Assembly (NCBI RefSeq): GCF_001077815.2
Contig: NZ_CP011310.1
Span: 2,108,001 to 2,172,000, forward strand
Source of the DNA: Aurantiacibacter atlanticus
GTDB taxonomy: Bacteria; Pseudomonadota; Alphaproteobacteria; Sphingomonadales; Sphingomonadaceae
Length of the DNA stretch: 64,000 nt
Direction: 5' to 3'
Position 1 is the first letter of the stretch. Every line of letters starts with the position of its first letter. Shown piece by piece: positions 28,045 to 37,963 of the stretch. The translations under genes and the position numbers were made by a program. The notes under the pieces were generated by a model. The model saw only the letters and a list, made by a program, of their open reading frames with translations. It ran no database searches and was not told the DNA's origin.

Positions 28045-29415
28045 CAAATCTTGCATTCATGATCATGTGGTTCGTGGGCGGTCCGCCTATGATACCCGTC
28101 TTCGCATTGACCTCCATGGCAGGTATTGCCGCCGCGCAAATTCCTTCTGTGACATTAAAGAGAGTCATCTTGGCGGGGACCATCGGATATAGCATATTCT
28201 ACTATATTTGCGTATCATTTAATCTCGATATCGAAAAGGCAAGCTCCCTTTTCCCATTGTTGATGGAAATAAGTCCACTGCGTTCTCCAGAGTACATAAT
28301 GTCTCTTGCAGCCTTCATTGTCACTGCTTCCATTGCTTTGAAGAAGGCGCCGCATGTACGCAGGTTTTCTTCTCCGATGTCCTATCTTATCGCAGTTCTT
28401 TTCACAATTGGTCTTCTATATGCCGACCATTTCGCATCTGCAGATACACGCAGTACCTACAGCCGCCTTCCGCCCCCTGGGACCTCTTTCGCTTCCGCAA
28501 CCGGTCTGACAGGGATCGAGGTACCTGGTCCAGATTCTCGCAATCTGGTTATCGTAATTGTGGAATCCTGGGGTGTGCCTCAGGGCGAGCGGGTTCAAGC
28601 AATTTTCGACGCTGATTGGAAACGCCCGCACTGGGCGACGCGATATGACGTCAGCCAGGGCAATGTTCCATTCTACGGGTCAACGACGAGTGGCGAGCTA
28701 CGAGAGCTTTGCGGCCGCTATTCCACATATTCGGAGGTCGGAACATTTACAGATGATTGTTTGCCCTCCCGCTATCTGAAAGCCGGATATCAGACCACAG
28801 CCTATCACGGGTTTTCGCGGAGCTTCTTCTCGCGTGACGAATGGTATCCAAAAATAGGCTTCGGCCGATCCAAGTTTAGGGACATATTGGAAAGCGAGGG
28901 CATTTCGGAGTGTAAAGGCGTATTCGCTGGCTCCTGCGATCGAGAAATCCCCGCAGCAATAGCCGAGCAGCTGAAATCTTCGCATTCGCCGCAAATGATC
29001 TATTTCTTGACGCTGAACACGCATCTACCGATCATGGATGATCCGAAGCTCGGTACAGCGGATTGTCAACTGGGAGGGACGGCTTGGGCTCAAGCGAACC
29101 CTCAGCTTTGTCGACTGTTCCTGCTCCATCATCAGCTTGCCGATGAAATTGACAGGATGGCGATGGACCAACTCCTACCACCTACGGATTTCCTCATCGT
29201 AGGCGATCACTTTCCAGCATTTTTCGACCGCAGCAACCGCAAGCATTTTGTCCCTGGCGTCGTGCCTTGGGTATTCCTCAGCTATCGCGCCGATGCAAAC
29301 GGTGAAGAGCTGGACGAGAGGATAGGTCAGTCACACTAACAAATCACTGGGTTCGCTTTTCGTCCAATTACGAAATTGGCAATGAGCGCTTCGCCTCTCA
29401 TATCCCTGCGGGCGC

Positions 29416-29883
29416 TCAAATGAATTCGATCTTGTCCACGAGATAGAACTTCTCGCCGGAAGGGACAGTCACTTCGACTTCATCACCGACGCTCTTGCCG
29501 ATCAGGGCACGGGCGAGCGGACTTTCATAGGAAACGCGCCCAACCTTGGCATCGCTCTCCGCTTGACCGACGATCTGATATTTCAACGGCTTGTCATCTT
29601 CATCCAGAACGGTGACAGTCGCACCAAACACTACGCGATCGCCAGAAAGCGAAGCTGGATCAATGATCTGCGCGCGGCTGACCTTGTCTTCAAGATCGGC
29701 AATCTGCGCTTCGACCTGGCCCTGACGTTCCTTGGCGGCGTGATATTCGGCATTTTCCGAAAGGTCGCCATGCGCGCGCGCTTCCTCGATCGCATCCACG
29801 ATCAAGGGGCGCTCGGCCCGAAATGCCTTGAGATCAGCGGTCAGCTTTTCGTAGCCTTCAGCCAGCATCGGCACTTTTTGCAT
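29416..29883 (-). CDS. greA: Transcription elongation factor GreA
   Basis: 155 aa. Binds the RNA polymerase secondary channel and stimulates cleavage of backtracked RNA. N-terminal coiled coil with the tip acidic residues in [20 protein letters not shown] and a C-terminal FKBP-like domain ending with [13 protein letters not shown] 29883 follows AGGGA; ATG 29910 would add nine non-family residues. It lies 76 bases downstream of carB on the same strand and may be in the same operon. Confidence 0.95.
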   Translation of the reverse strand: MQKVPMLAEGYEKLTADLKAFRAERPLIVDAIEEARAHGDLSENAEYHAAKERQGQVEAQIADLEDKVSRAQIIDPASLSGDRVVFGATVTVLDEDDKPLKYQIVGQAESDAKVGRVSYESPLARALIGKSVGDEVEVTVPSGEKFYLVDKIEFI

Positions 29884-29986
29884 CGTGTTCCCTGTCTTCG
29901 TCTGATTCACCTGTCAAAACAACCCTGCCCCGCCCCGCGGGCGAAAAGCTCAGGTCAAATCTGGGTGAGAAGTTGGTTTCTAGATC

Positions 29987-32900
29987 TCAGCTATAATAGT
30001 CCTGCAAGCTCCTGACTGCAAGATCACTGGCCGAAACCGATACAATTGCCTGAGCTGCGGCCACCGATGCGGCGGCCGTCGTGTAATAAGGCACCCTGTT
30101 TTCCAGCACCGATGCGCGAATGGATTGGCTGTCCTTATGGCTCTGCCAGCCTTCCGTCGTATTGAACACGAGAGTAATCTCGCCATCGCTGATCTTGTCG
30201 ACAATATGCGGGCGGCCTTCGGCAACCTTATTGATCCGTTCAACCGGCAGGCCCTGTTCGGCAAGATATTGCTGTGTGCCTCCTGTCGCCACGACATTGA
30301 AGCCGTAATCGAGCAATTGGCGAACAGGCTCCACGATGTGCGGCTTGTCGCCATCCTTGACGGAAACGAACAAGGTTCCGCCTTTTGGCAGATCACTGCC
30401 ACCGGCGATTTGTGATTTGGTGTAGGCCGTGGCAAAATCGCTATCGATACCCATCACTTCGCCAGTGCTCTTCATTTCTGGTGTCAGCACCGGATCCGAT
30501 CCGGGGAAGCGTGCGAAGGGGAATACGGCTTCCTTCACCGCGACATAATCCATCTCTCGACGGATTTTAGGCAGATCGGCCAGTTTCTCTCCTGCCATAA
30601 CCCTTGCGGCGATTTTGGCGATTTGTGATCCAGTGGCCTTGGCAACGAAAGGCACGGTGCGGCTGGCGCGCGGGTTCACTTCGATTAGATAGACCTCGCC
30701 ATCCTTTACCGCGAATTGCACGTTCATCAATCCGCGCACTTCCAGCGCAATCGCGAGCGCTTCTGACTGGCGCTCCAGTTCCTCCACAATCTCATCCGAC
30801 AGGCTGTAGGGCGGGAGAGAACAGGCAGAATCGCCCGAATGGACGCCCGCCTCCTCGATATGCTGCATCACGCCTGCGACGACGACATCGTTCCCGTCGC
30901 ACAGGACATCGACATCGCATTCGATAGCATCGCGCAGATATTGGTCCACCAGCACCGGGCTACTGCCCGATACATTGACGGCCGTGGCGATATAATTATC
31001 AAGCTGCGCGTCGGAATCCACGATTTCCATAGCCCGCCCGCCAAGCACATAGCTGGGGCGAAGCAGCACCGGGTAACCGATGCGATGCGCCACAGCCATT
31101 GCCTCGTCACGGCTGTAGGCAATGCCGTTTTCGGGTTGCTTGAGCTTCAGCTTGTTTATCAGCCTGGCAAAGCGTTCACGATCTTCGGCAAGGTCGATCG
31201 CATCGGGACTGGTGCCAAGGATCGGGATGCCGGCATTTTCCAGCGCGCTCGCCAGCTTGAGCGGGGTCTGCCCCCCGAACTGCACGATCACGCCCTTCAG
31301 CGTGCCGCGTGAATGCTCCACCCGCAGGATTTCGAGCACATCCTCTGCCGTCAGCGGCTCAAAATAGAGGCGGTCGGATGTATCGTAATCAGTGGAAACC
31401 GTTTCCGGATTGCAATTGACCATGATGGTTTCATAGCCCGCTGCGCTCAGCGCAAAACAGGCGTGAACGCAGCAATAATCGAACTCGATCCCCTGCCCGA
31501 TGCGGTTGGGTCCGCCGCCAAGGATGACCACCTTTTCACGATCCGATGGCCAAGCCTCATTCTCCGGCTCTCCGAAGCTGGGGGCCTCATAAGTCGAATA
31601 CATATAGGGCGTGACCGCCTCAAATTCGGCGGCGCAGCTATCTATACGCTTGAATACCGGCAGCACGCCCAGCTTCTGCCGCAGCTTGCGCACCTCTTCC
31701 TCGCTGGTGGCACCCGCCATTGCGCGCAGGGCATCGTGCAGCAGGCCCGAACGCCTGGCCTGCGTTTCGCCAAGTCCACCCGCAACGCCAACAGACCGCA
31801 CGGCCAGCGTAGCCAGCCGCTTGTCAGAAAAGCCCATGGCCTTCAGCCGGCGCAATTCCTCTGCAGTGTTGGGCAGACCATTCTGGCCGATCATCGCCTC
31901 TTCGTAGATGATTTCCTCGACATGACGCAGGAACCACGGATCATAATGCGTGATCGCCTGCACGTCCTCCAGCGTGAAGCCTTCGCGGAATGCCTGCCCG
32001 ATATTGAGCAGCCTGTCGGGCGTCGCACGGCTGAGTGCTGCAGTGATCGTCTCGCGGTTGCCACCTTCCAGTTCAACCATGCGATTGAACCCGTCCAGCC
32101 CCGTTTCAAGGCCGCGGAGGGCCTTTTGCAGGCTTTCCTTGAAATTGCGCCCGATGGCCATGACCTCACCCACCGATTTCATCGCGGTGGACAGGAGGTT
32201 GTCCGCACCTTTGAATTTTTCAAAGGCGAAGCGCGGGATCTTGGTGACAACATAATCCAGCGTCGGTTCAAAGCTGGCGGGCGTTGCGCCGGTGATTTCG
32301 TTGGTGATTTCATCCAGCGTATAGCCAACCGCCAGCTTCGCCGCGACGCGGGCGATGGGAAAGCCGGTGGCCTTGGATGCCAGCGCCGATGAACGCGATA
32401 CGCGCGGGTTCATCTCGATCACGATGAGGCGGCCATCCTCGGGATTAACCGCGAACTGTACGTTCGATCCCCCTGTTTCCACTCCGATTTCGCGCAAGCA
32501 GGCGATGCTGGCATTGCGCATGATCTGATATTCCTTGTCGGTCAGCGTCAGGGCTGGCGCGACAGTGATGGAATCGCCGGTATGCACGCCCATCGGATCG
32601 ACATTTTCGATGGAGCAGATGATGATGCAATTGTCCGCCTTGTCGCGCACAACTTCCATCTCGAACTCTTTCCAGCCGAGCAGCGATTCCTCGATCAGAA
32701 CTTCTGTCGTGGGGCTGGCGTCGAGGCCGCTCTTCACGATCGCTTCAAATTCAGCCTTGTTATAGGCTATGCCGCCGCCGGTGCCGCCCATGGTGAAGCT
32801 GGGGCGGATGATGGACGGCAGGCCGGTGCGGTCGAGCACCTCCAGCGCCTCAACCAGATTGTGCGCGGTGCCGCTGCGCGCGCTTTCAAGGCCAATTTTG

Positions 32901-33310
32901 TCCATCGCATCGCGGAAACGCAGGCGGTTCTCGGCCTTGTCGATCACATCGGCCTTGGCCCCGATCATCTCGACGCCGTATTTCTCCAGCGTGCCGTCAG
33001 CATCCAACGCCAGCGCGCAATTCAATGCGGTCTGTCCGCCCATCGTAGGCAGCAGCGCATCGGGCCGTTCCTTGGCGATGATCTTGGCGACGATATCGGG
33101 CGTGATCGGCTCGATGTAGGTGGCATCCGCCATGTCAGGATCGGTCATGATCGTGGCGGGATTGGAATTGACGAGGATCACGCGATAGCCGTCCTCGCGC
33201 AAAGCCTTGATGGCCTGCGTGCCGGAGTAATCAAACTCGCAAGCTTGACCGATAATAATCGGGCCAGCGCCAATGACGAGGATGGAGGAGATGTCAGTGC
33301 GTTTGGGCAT
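29987..33310 (-). CDS. carB: Carbamoyl phosphate synthase large subunit
   Basis: 1107 aa. Two homologous ATP-grasp halves followed by the MGS-like allosteric domain (about 960-1080). The N-terminus [21 protein letters not shown] is typical. It makes carbamoyl phosphate from bicarbonate, ATP and ammonia delivered by CarA, for arginine and pyrimidine synthesis. Its ATG overlaps the stop of a 74-aa ORF by one base (TAATG), so translation is coupled. Confidence 0.97.
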   Translation of the reverse strand: MPKRTDISSILVIGAGPIIIGQACEFDYSGTQAIKALREDGYRVILVNSNPATIMTDPDMADATYIEPITPDIVAKIIAKERPDALLPTMGGQTALNCALALDADGTLEKYGVEMIGAKADVIDKAENRLRFRDAMDKIGLESARSGTAHNLVEALEVLDRTGLPSIIRPSFTMGGTGGGIAYNKAEFEAIVKSGLDASPTTEVLIEESLLGWKEFEMEVVRDKADNCIIICSIENVDPMGVHTGDSITVAPALTLTDKEYQIMRNASIACLREIGVETGGSNVQFAVNPEDGRLIVIEMNPRVSRSSALASKATGFPIARVAAKLAVGYTLDEITNEITGATPASFEPTLDYVVTKIPRFAFEKFKGADNLLSTAMKSVGEVMAIGRNFKESLQKALRGLETGLDGFNRMVELEGGNRETITAALSRATPDRLLNIGQAFREGFTLEDVQAITHYDPWFLRHVEEIIYEEAMIGQNGLPNTAEELRRLKAMGFSDKRLATLAVRSVGVAGGLGETQARRSGLLHDALRAMAGATSEEEVRKLRQKLGVLPVFKRIDSCAAEFEAVTPYMYSTYEAPSFGEPENEAWPSDREKVVILGGGPNRIGQGIEFDYCCVHACFALSAAGYETIMVNCNPETVSTDYDTSDRLYFEPLTAEDVLEILRVEHSRGTLKGVIVQFGGQTPLKLASALENAGIPILGTSPDAIDLAEDRERFARLINKLKLKQPENGIAYSRDEAMAVAHRIGYPVLLRPSYVLGGRAMEIVDSDAQLDNYIATAVNVSGSSPVLVDQYLRDAIECDVDVLCDGNDVVVAGVMQHIEEAGVHSGDSACSLPPYSLSDEIVEELERQSEALAIALEVRGLMNVQFAVKDGEVYLIEVNPRASRTVPFVAKATGSQIAKIAARVMAGEKLADLPKIRREMDYVAVKEAVFPFARFPGSDPVLTPEMKSTGEVMGIDSDFATAYTKSQIAGGSDLPKGGTLFVSVKDGDKPHIVEPVRQLLDYGFNVVATGGTQQYLAEQGLPVERINKVAEGRPHIVDKISDGEITLVFNTTEGWQSHKDSQSIRASVLENRVPYYTTAAASVAAAQAIVSVSASDLAVRSLQDYYS

Positions 33311-33534
33311 TAAAGGTACTTTCTCGCCAATTCAGCAAGTTGCTCGAACGCTTCTTTGCTCAACCGAAGCGTCTGAGAGACTTTACCCAGAATTTCGCGA
33401 TCCGCAGAACCCATCGTGTTGATTTGAATAAACTTCTCCCCGTCTTGCCCTTGGAGAGACCAACCGTCGTGGGTTTCCGAATGACGCACGTTAGTTTTGG
33501 GTTCTAGCTCGTCGAAATTTCTTATGATCGCCAT
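33310..33534 (-). CDS. Small conserved-looking protein inserted between carA and carB
   Basis: 74 aa, no membrane segment or signal. It overlaps carA by one base at its start and carB by one base at its stop, so it is built into the operon. The segment [33 protein letters not shown] resembles a family of small proteins I recall from near mobile or restriction genes (pattern QxDTxGSxxRxxxGKxSQ). No function can be assigned. It could be a regulator or partner of CPSase, or a passenger. Real-gene status is supported by the exact double overlap and full-length frame. Confidence 0.7.
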   Translation of the reverse strand: MAIIRNFDELEPKTNVRHSETHDGWSLQGQDGEKFIQINTMGSADREILGKVSQTLRLSKEAFEQLAELARKYL

Positions 33535-34721
33535 TACTCGCCTTCCAACATCCCCACAAACTTCTCGAACAGATAAAAACTGTCCTGCGGCCCCGGTGAT
33601 GCTTCCGGGTGATACTGCACTCCGAACGCCTTCTTGCCGCTAATCGCGATCCCGCAATTGGAGCCGTCGAACAGCGAAACATGCGTCTGCTCCACGCCTT
33701 CGGGCAGTGTGTCGCCATCGACCGCGAAGCCGTGGTTCATGCTGGTGATCTCAACAAGGCCCGAAGTCTCGCCCCAGCCCTCGCCTACGCGTTGCACCGG
33801 ATGGTTCGCGCCGCGGTGGCCCTGGTGCATTTTGGCGGTCTTTGCGCCGGCTGCCAGCGCCAGCATCTGGTGGCCGAGGCAGATGCCGAACAGCGGCACG
33901 TCCTTGTCCAGCAGCGCCTTGATCACGGGCACCGCATATTCTCCCGTAGCCGCCGGATCGCCGGGGCCGTTGGAAAGGAATACGCCATCGGGGGATAGCG
34001 CCATGATCTCGTCCAGCGGGGTCTTGGCCGGAACCACCGTTACCCGCGCACCTGCCTTCACGAGGTTGCGGAAGATGTTGTCCTTACTGCCGTAATCTAT
34101 GGCAACGACATGCGGTTTGGCATCGCGGGGCGCGCGGCCATAGCCGTGGCCCAGCCGCCAGAATCCGCCTTCCCAACTTTCCTGCCCGCCGCGTGTCACG
34201 CGCTGGGCAAGATCCATGCCTTCCAGACCCGGCCATTCCTGCGCGCGTTGCAGCAGCGCATCCACATCGAACTGGCCCTGCGGGTCATAGGCGATCACTG
34301 CATTGGGCGCGCCATTCATGCGGATGCGGCGGGTAAGCGCGCGTGTATCCACGCCCGAAAGGCCGATCTTGCCGTGATCCTTCATCCACTGCACGAATTC
34401 GGTGGTGGAGCGGAAGTTGGAATGCAGCGTCACTTCCTCGCGCACGATGCAGCCCACCGCGCCTTCTACCGCGCTTTCAACATCCTCGTCATTCGCGCCG
34501 ACATTGCCGATATGCGGGAAGGTAAAGGTGATGATTTGCGCGGCGTAGGAAGGATCCGTCAGCACCTCCTGATACCCTGTCATCGCCGTGTTGAAGCAGA
34601 CTTCGCCCACCGCGCTGCCGGTGGCGCCGAAGCCCTTGCCCCAAACAACTGTGCCATCGGCCAGGACGAGAATGCCCGTCGCTCCTTTAGGTTGCGCGTG
34701 CGAGGAAGCGAGAAAGGCCAT
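33534..34721 (-). CDS. carA: Carbamoyl phosphate synthase small subunit (glutaminase)
   Basis: 395 aa. N-terminal CPSase small domain (GILVLADGTVVWGKGFGA) and C-terminal class I glutamine amidotransferase with the catalytic Cys in FGICLGHQML, and His/Glu in the YHPEASPGP region. It passes ammonia to CarB. First gene of the carA-small ORF-carB operon. The 153 bases before it, shared with divergent yqeY, show no obvious attenuator. Confidence 0.96.
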   Translation of the reverse strand: MAFLASSHAQPKGATGILVLADGTVVWGKGFGATGSAVGEVCFNTAMTGYQEVLTDPSYAAQIITFTFPHIGNVGANDEDVESAVEGAVGCIVREEVTLHSNFRSTTEFVQWMKDHGKIGLSGVDTRALTRRIRMNGAPNAVIAYDPQGQFDVDALLQRAQEWPGLEGMDLAQRVTRGGQESWEGGFWRLGHGYGRAPRDAKPHVVAIDYGSKDNIFRNLVKAGARVTVVPAKTPLDEIMALSPDGVFLSNGPGDPAATGEYAVPVIKALLDKDVPLFGICLGHQMLALAAGAKTAKMHQGHRGANHPVQRVGEGWGETSGLVEITSMNHGFAVDGDTLPEGVEQTHVSLFDGSNCGIAISGKKAFGVQYHPEASPGPQDSFYLFEKFVGMLEGE

Positions 34722-34874
34722 AGAGGCTCCCGTTGAATCAATGGACCGGCGATGTGTGCTAAGTCCCAGCGGCTAGTCACCGCTGCGCCTCCCGTCAAGC
34801 ACAAGGCTTGGCTTTGTTGCGCTGTGGCCTAAGTAGGACGCAATCATCCACAGGAAAAGACTGCGAGACACCCC

Positions 34875-35327
34875 ATGCTGAGGGATACCATCAAGACCGA
34901 GACCATTACCGCGATGAAGGCGGGCGATAAGCCGCGCGTCGCCGCGCTGCGCCTGATTTCCGCCAAGATCAAGGACCGCGACATCGAAGAACGAACCAAA
35001 AGCGGTTCAGGCAATGATGATGCGATGGTGATCGATGTATTGCAGAAAATGGCCAAGCAGCGCCGCGAATCGATCCAGATGTATGAAGATGGTGGCCGCA
35101 CTGAACTTGCGAACCAGGAAAAGGGTGAGCTGGCAGTGATCGAGGAATTCCTGCCCCAGCAAATGAGCGAGGCAGAAACCAGGGCCGCGATCGAAGCGAT
35201 CAAGGCCGAACTTGGCGCTGACGGCATGAAGGACATGGGCCGCGTTATGGGCGAGCTCAAGGGCCGTCATGGCACACAATTGGACATGGGCCGTGCCAGC
35301 GGCTGGGTAAAGGAATCACTTTCATGA
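34875..35327 (+). CDS. GatB/YqeY domain protein
   Basis: 150 aa. YqeY family: MLRDTIKTETITAMKAGDK at the start and EEFLPQQMSEAETRAAIEAI in the middle. The domain is shared with the tail of GatB, which binds tRNA, but the role of free YqeY proteins is unclear. Often found next to carA and dnaG in alphaproteobacteria, as here. It overlaps the next gene by 4 bases (ATGA at 35324). Confidence 0.9.
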   Translation: MLRDTIKTETITAMKAGDKPRVAALRLISAKIKDRDIEERTKSGSGNDDAMVIDVLQKMAKQRRESIQMYEDGGRTELANQEKGELAVIEEFLPQQMSEAETRAAIEAIKAELGADGMKDMGRVMGELKGRHGTQLDMGRASGWVKESLS

Positions 35328-36025
35328 AGGCTTTCGTTTTCAGCCTTGCTGCGGCTGCGCCCCTATTGCTCGGGGCATGCTCTTCAGAGCAGGAACCAGC
35401 CCCTAAAACCAGGGCAGAGCGCAGCCCTGCCACCATGGGACAGCGCACGCTGGTCGCAGCGGGTCTGAGCGCGCAGAGCCTTGGCCCCAAGATCGTCGGT
35501 CCGCAGGGTCCCGAAGTCTCTTCCGAGATCAGCTTTGAAGGTCAGCCTGTCGCGCGCATGGTCAGCTATGTCGCCTGCCCCGCCCCTGCCGAGGGCGAGG
35601 CAGCTGCAGAAGAATGCGTGCCTGCCGATATGCCGGCGAGCACGATTTACACCTATGTCCATCGTATCACCTCGACAGGCGCGGATACAGAAGCGCAGCC
35701 CTTCGCCTTTCGCACAACGCGCCCGGCCAGCGGCTTTGCCAAGGTTATCGGCTATGACCGCTTGCAGGCAGAAAGCACGCTTGGCCACGATTATACGATC
35801 GGCGTGGCAGAGGATGCAGGCTTGCTGATCTGGCGGATCGAAGCAGGCGATGGCTGGGGTGAAGGCGAGGAACTGACCTTTTTCTGGCAATCGACCATGC
35901 CCCCTGCCGGCCCTGGCGAAGCGTTTGAAGTGCAGAGCTACACCGGCACTGCTGACCTCACCGGCCCTTTCCCCGCGCCCGAAAAACCTGCAGGGGAAGC
36001 GGGGACAGGCAGCGCGTCCCGCTAG
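35324..36025 (+). CDS. Hypothetical lipoprotein
   Basis: 233 aa. Signal peptide MKAFVFSLAAAAPLL with lipobox LLGAC (Cys19). The mature part is beta-rich and acidic with one CPAPAEG..EECVP cysteine pair; no family is recognised. It is translationally coupled to yqeY and sits before dnaG, so it is probably expressed with housekeeping genes. Envelope location is inferred from the lipobox. Confidence 0.75.
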   Translation: MKAFVFSLAAAAPLLLGACSSEQEPAPKTRAERSPATMGQRTLVAAGLSAQSLGPKIVGPQGPEVSSEISFEGQPVARMVSYVACPAPAEGEAAAEECVPADMPASTIYTYVHRITSTGADTEAQPFAFRTTRPASGFAKVIGYDRLQAESTLGHDYTIGVAEDAGLLIWRIEAGDGWGEGEELTFFWQSTMPPAGPGEAFEVQSYTGTADLTGPFPAPEKPAGEAGTGSASR

Positions 36026-36057
36026 GCACGAATCGCTCGGGTCTGTAGGGTCAGGCG

Positions 36058-37953
36058 ATGGCGCTTTCCCCGCAATGGCTGGATGAACTCAAGAGCAGGA
36101 TAACCCTGTCCACGCTCATCCAGCGCACCACCAAACTGCAGCGCGCGGGGCGCGAGTGGAAGGCCTGTTGCCCCTTCCATAATGAGAATACGCCCAGCTT
36201 CACCGTCAACGATCAGAAGGGCTTTTATCATTGCTTTGGTTGCGGCGTGCATGGCGGCGCAATCGACTGGATGATGGGCCAGCGCGGCATGGAGTTCATG
36301 GATGCGGTGAAGGAACTGGCCTCCGAAGCTGGAATGGACGTGCCTGCGCCCGATCCGCGCGCGGCGCAGGCAGCGCAAAAGCGCGCTTCTTTGCATGACG
36401 TGATGCAGGCCGCGCAGGAATGGTTCGTAGCGCGGCTCAATTCGGATGAAGGTGTCGGCGCCCGTGAATATCTGGCGCGGCGCGGCCTGTCGCAGCGGAT
36501 CATTGAACAATTCGGCTTTGGCTACGCCCCCGATGACAAGCAATCGCTGAAACAGGCGCTCGGCCAGTTTGACGAGGCAATGCTGGTCGAATGCGGCCTG
36601 CTCATCAGCGTCGATGACAAGCTGCCATATTCGCGTTTTCGCGGGCGGGTAATGCTACCCATTCACGACCCGCGCGCGCGGGTCATCGCCTTTGGCGGAC
36701 GCATTCTGGAAGACCGGCAAGGCGTGGCAAAATATCTCAACAGCCCAGATACGCCGTTATTCGACAAGGGGCGCAACCTCTACAATCTTCATCGCGCGTC
36801 GCCTGCCAGCCGCAAGGCGGACAGGGTCATCGCTGTCGAAGGCTATATGGATGTGATTGCGCTGGCGCAGGCGGGTTTTGAAGATGCCGTTGCGCCAATG
36901 GGCACCGCTCTTACCGAACATCAGATAGAATTGCTGTGGCGCATGGCCGATAAGCCCTTGCTATGCCTTGATGGGGACAATGCTGGCGTGCGTGCCGCCA
37001 TGCGCGCTGCAGAGCGGACGCTGCCGCTCCTGCGCCCTGGCCATTCATTGCGCATTGTCACCTTGCCTGCGGGCCTTGATCCGGACGATCTGCTCAAGCG
37101 CGATGGCCCTGCCGCGGTCGAGAAATTACTCGCATTGCCCAGATCGCTACTCGATCTGATCTGGGAACATGAGCGCTCGGCCCAGCCGCTGTCTTCGCCA
37201 GAGGATAAGGCGGGGCTGAAAGCGCGTCTGATGGATCATGTCGACACAATCCAGCATCCCGACATCAAATCGCTTTATCGCCGCGAATTGCTGGAACGAT
37301 ATAGCAATTTCGCCTTTCCTAAGCGCGAATTCACGCCGCATGGCAAAAATCGCAGCGGTGGCAGCTTCAATCGCAAGCAGGATCAGGAACGCGCCCCGCC
37401 ATACGTTGCAGAGCGCCTGCGCCGTGCGGTAAGCGGCGCTATTCGCGATACGCTGTCGCAGGCCGTACTGGTCGGGCTGGCCCGATATCCCGGCGAGATT
37501 CATCGCCATGCAGACAGCCTGCTCAGCCTTTCCGATAGTGACCGACAAGTCGCACAGGCTGTCAATTTTCTACTCGAATACGCGCAAATGCTTGAAGCGG
37601 GCGAGGAACCGCCCATATCAGCGCAAGGAATTCTTCCGGCGACGCCGGATAACGCCCGTTTCTCCTTCCTCGTTGAAGGTTCCGATCCGGACGACGCGAG
37701 GGAGGATCTTGCCGAAGCAGTTTCGCTGCTGGTCGAAAGGCCAGCGCTTGATGCGGCAATTGCTGCGGCGACCAGCCGTTTCGAGGCCGATCCCGATGGC
37801 GCTTTTGAAGAGCAGCAAAGACTGCGCAAACGAAAGCTGGAAATTGAGGCGCGTCTCGGGCAAATGGCAAGAAAACGGGCCGCGATGGCGGCAGATAAAT
37901 ATTCATCGCCCGGCGTAGCCGATACCGCTGCGGGCGAACAGGAAACGGACTGA
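36058..37953 (+). CDS. dnaG: DNA primase
   Basis: 631 aa. N-terminal CHC2 zinc ribbon with Cys38, His41, Cys59 and Cys62 ([22 protein letters not shown]). Central Toprim core with EGYMD and DGDNAG motifs. The C-terminal helicase-interaction region is Ala/Arg rich. It makes RNA primers for replication. Followed after 10 bases by rpoD, the conserved dnaG-rpoD pair; rpsU is not upstream here. Confidence 0.96.
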   Translation: MALSPQWLDELKSRITLSTLIQRTTKLQRAGREWKACCPFHNENTPSFTVNDQKGFYHCFGCGVHGGAIDWMMGQRGMEFMDAVKELASEAGMDVPAPDPRAAQAAQKRASLHDVMQAAQEWFVARLNSDEGVGAREYLARRGLSQRIIEQFGFGYAPDDKQSLKQALGQFDEAMLVECGLLISVDDKLPYSRFRGRVMLPIHDPRARVIAFGGRILEDRQGVAKYLNSPDTPLFDKGRNLYNLHRASPASRKADRVIAVEGYMDVIALAQAGFEDAVAPMGTALTEHQIELLWRMADKPLLCLDGDNAGVRAAMRAAERTLPLLRPGHSLRIVTLPAGLDPDDLLKRDGPAAVEKLLALPRSLLDLIWEHERSAQPLSSPEDKAGLKARLMDHVDTIQHPDIKSLYRRELLERYSNFAFPKREFTPHGKNRSGGSFNRKQDQERAPPYVAERLRRAVSGAIRDTLSQAVLVGLARYPGEIHRHADSLLSLSDSDRQVAQAVNFLLEYAQMLEAGEEPPISAQGILPATPDNARFSFLVEGSDPDDAREDLAEAVSLLVERPALDAAIAAATSRFEADPDGAFEEQQRLRKRKLEIEARLGQMARKRAAMAADKYSSPGVADTAAGEQETD

Positions 37954-37963
37954 CGATCTGAAT

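Larger units (their letters stand above)
25349..29339 (+). pseudogene. Sulfatase-like membrane hydrolase/transferase, split by an IS element
   Basis: The gene is in two pieces: 25349-25422 (TTG start with GGAG about 8 bases upstream) and 28045-29339. Removing the insertion and one copy of the CAAA duplication joins them in frame into a 454-aa protein. The N-terminal third has several membrane segments. The rest is an alkaline phosphatase/sulfatase superfamily domain with LVIVIVESWG, the nucleophile region YGSTTSGELRELCG, and a late GDH metal motif. Relatives modify lipids or envelope glycans by moving phosphoalcohol or similar groups. The downstream part could still be translated from ATG 28059 without the first 28 residues. 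This part is more AT-rich than its neighbours. Confidence 0.8.

Noticed and set aside
31313..32392. Plus-strand ORF of 359 codons opposite carB
   Set aside because: Antisense shadow of a conserved gene, no recognisable domain or ribosome binding site.
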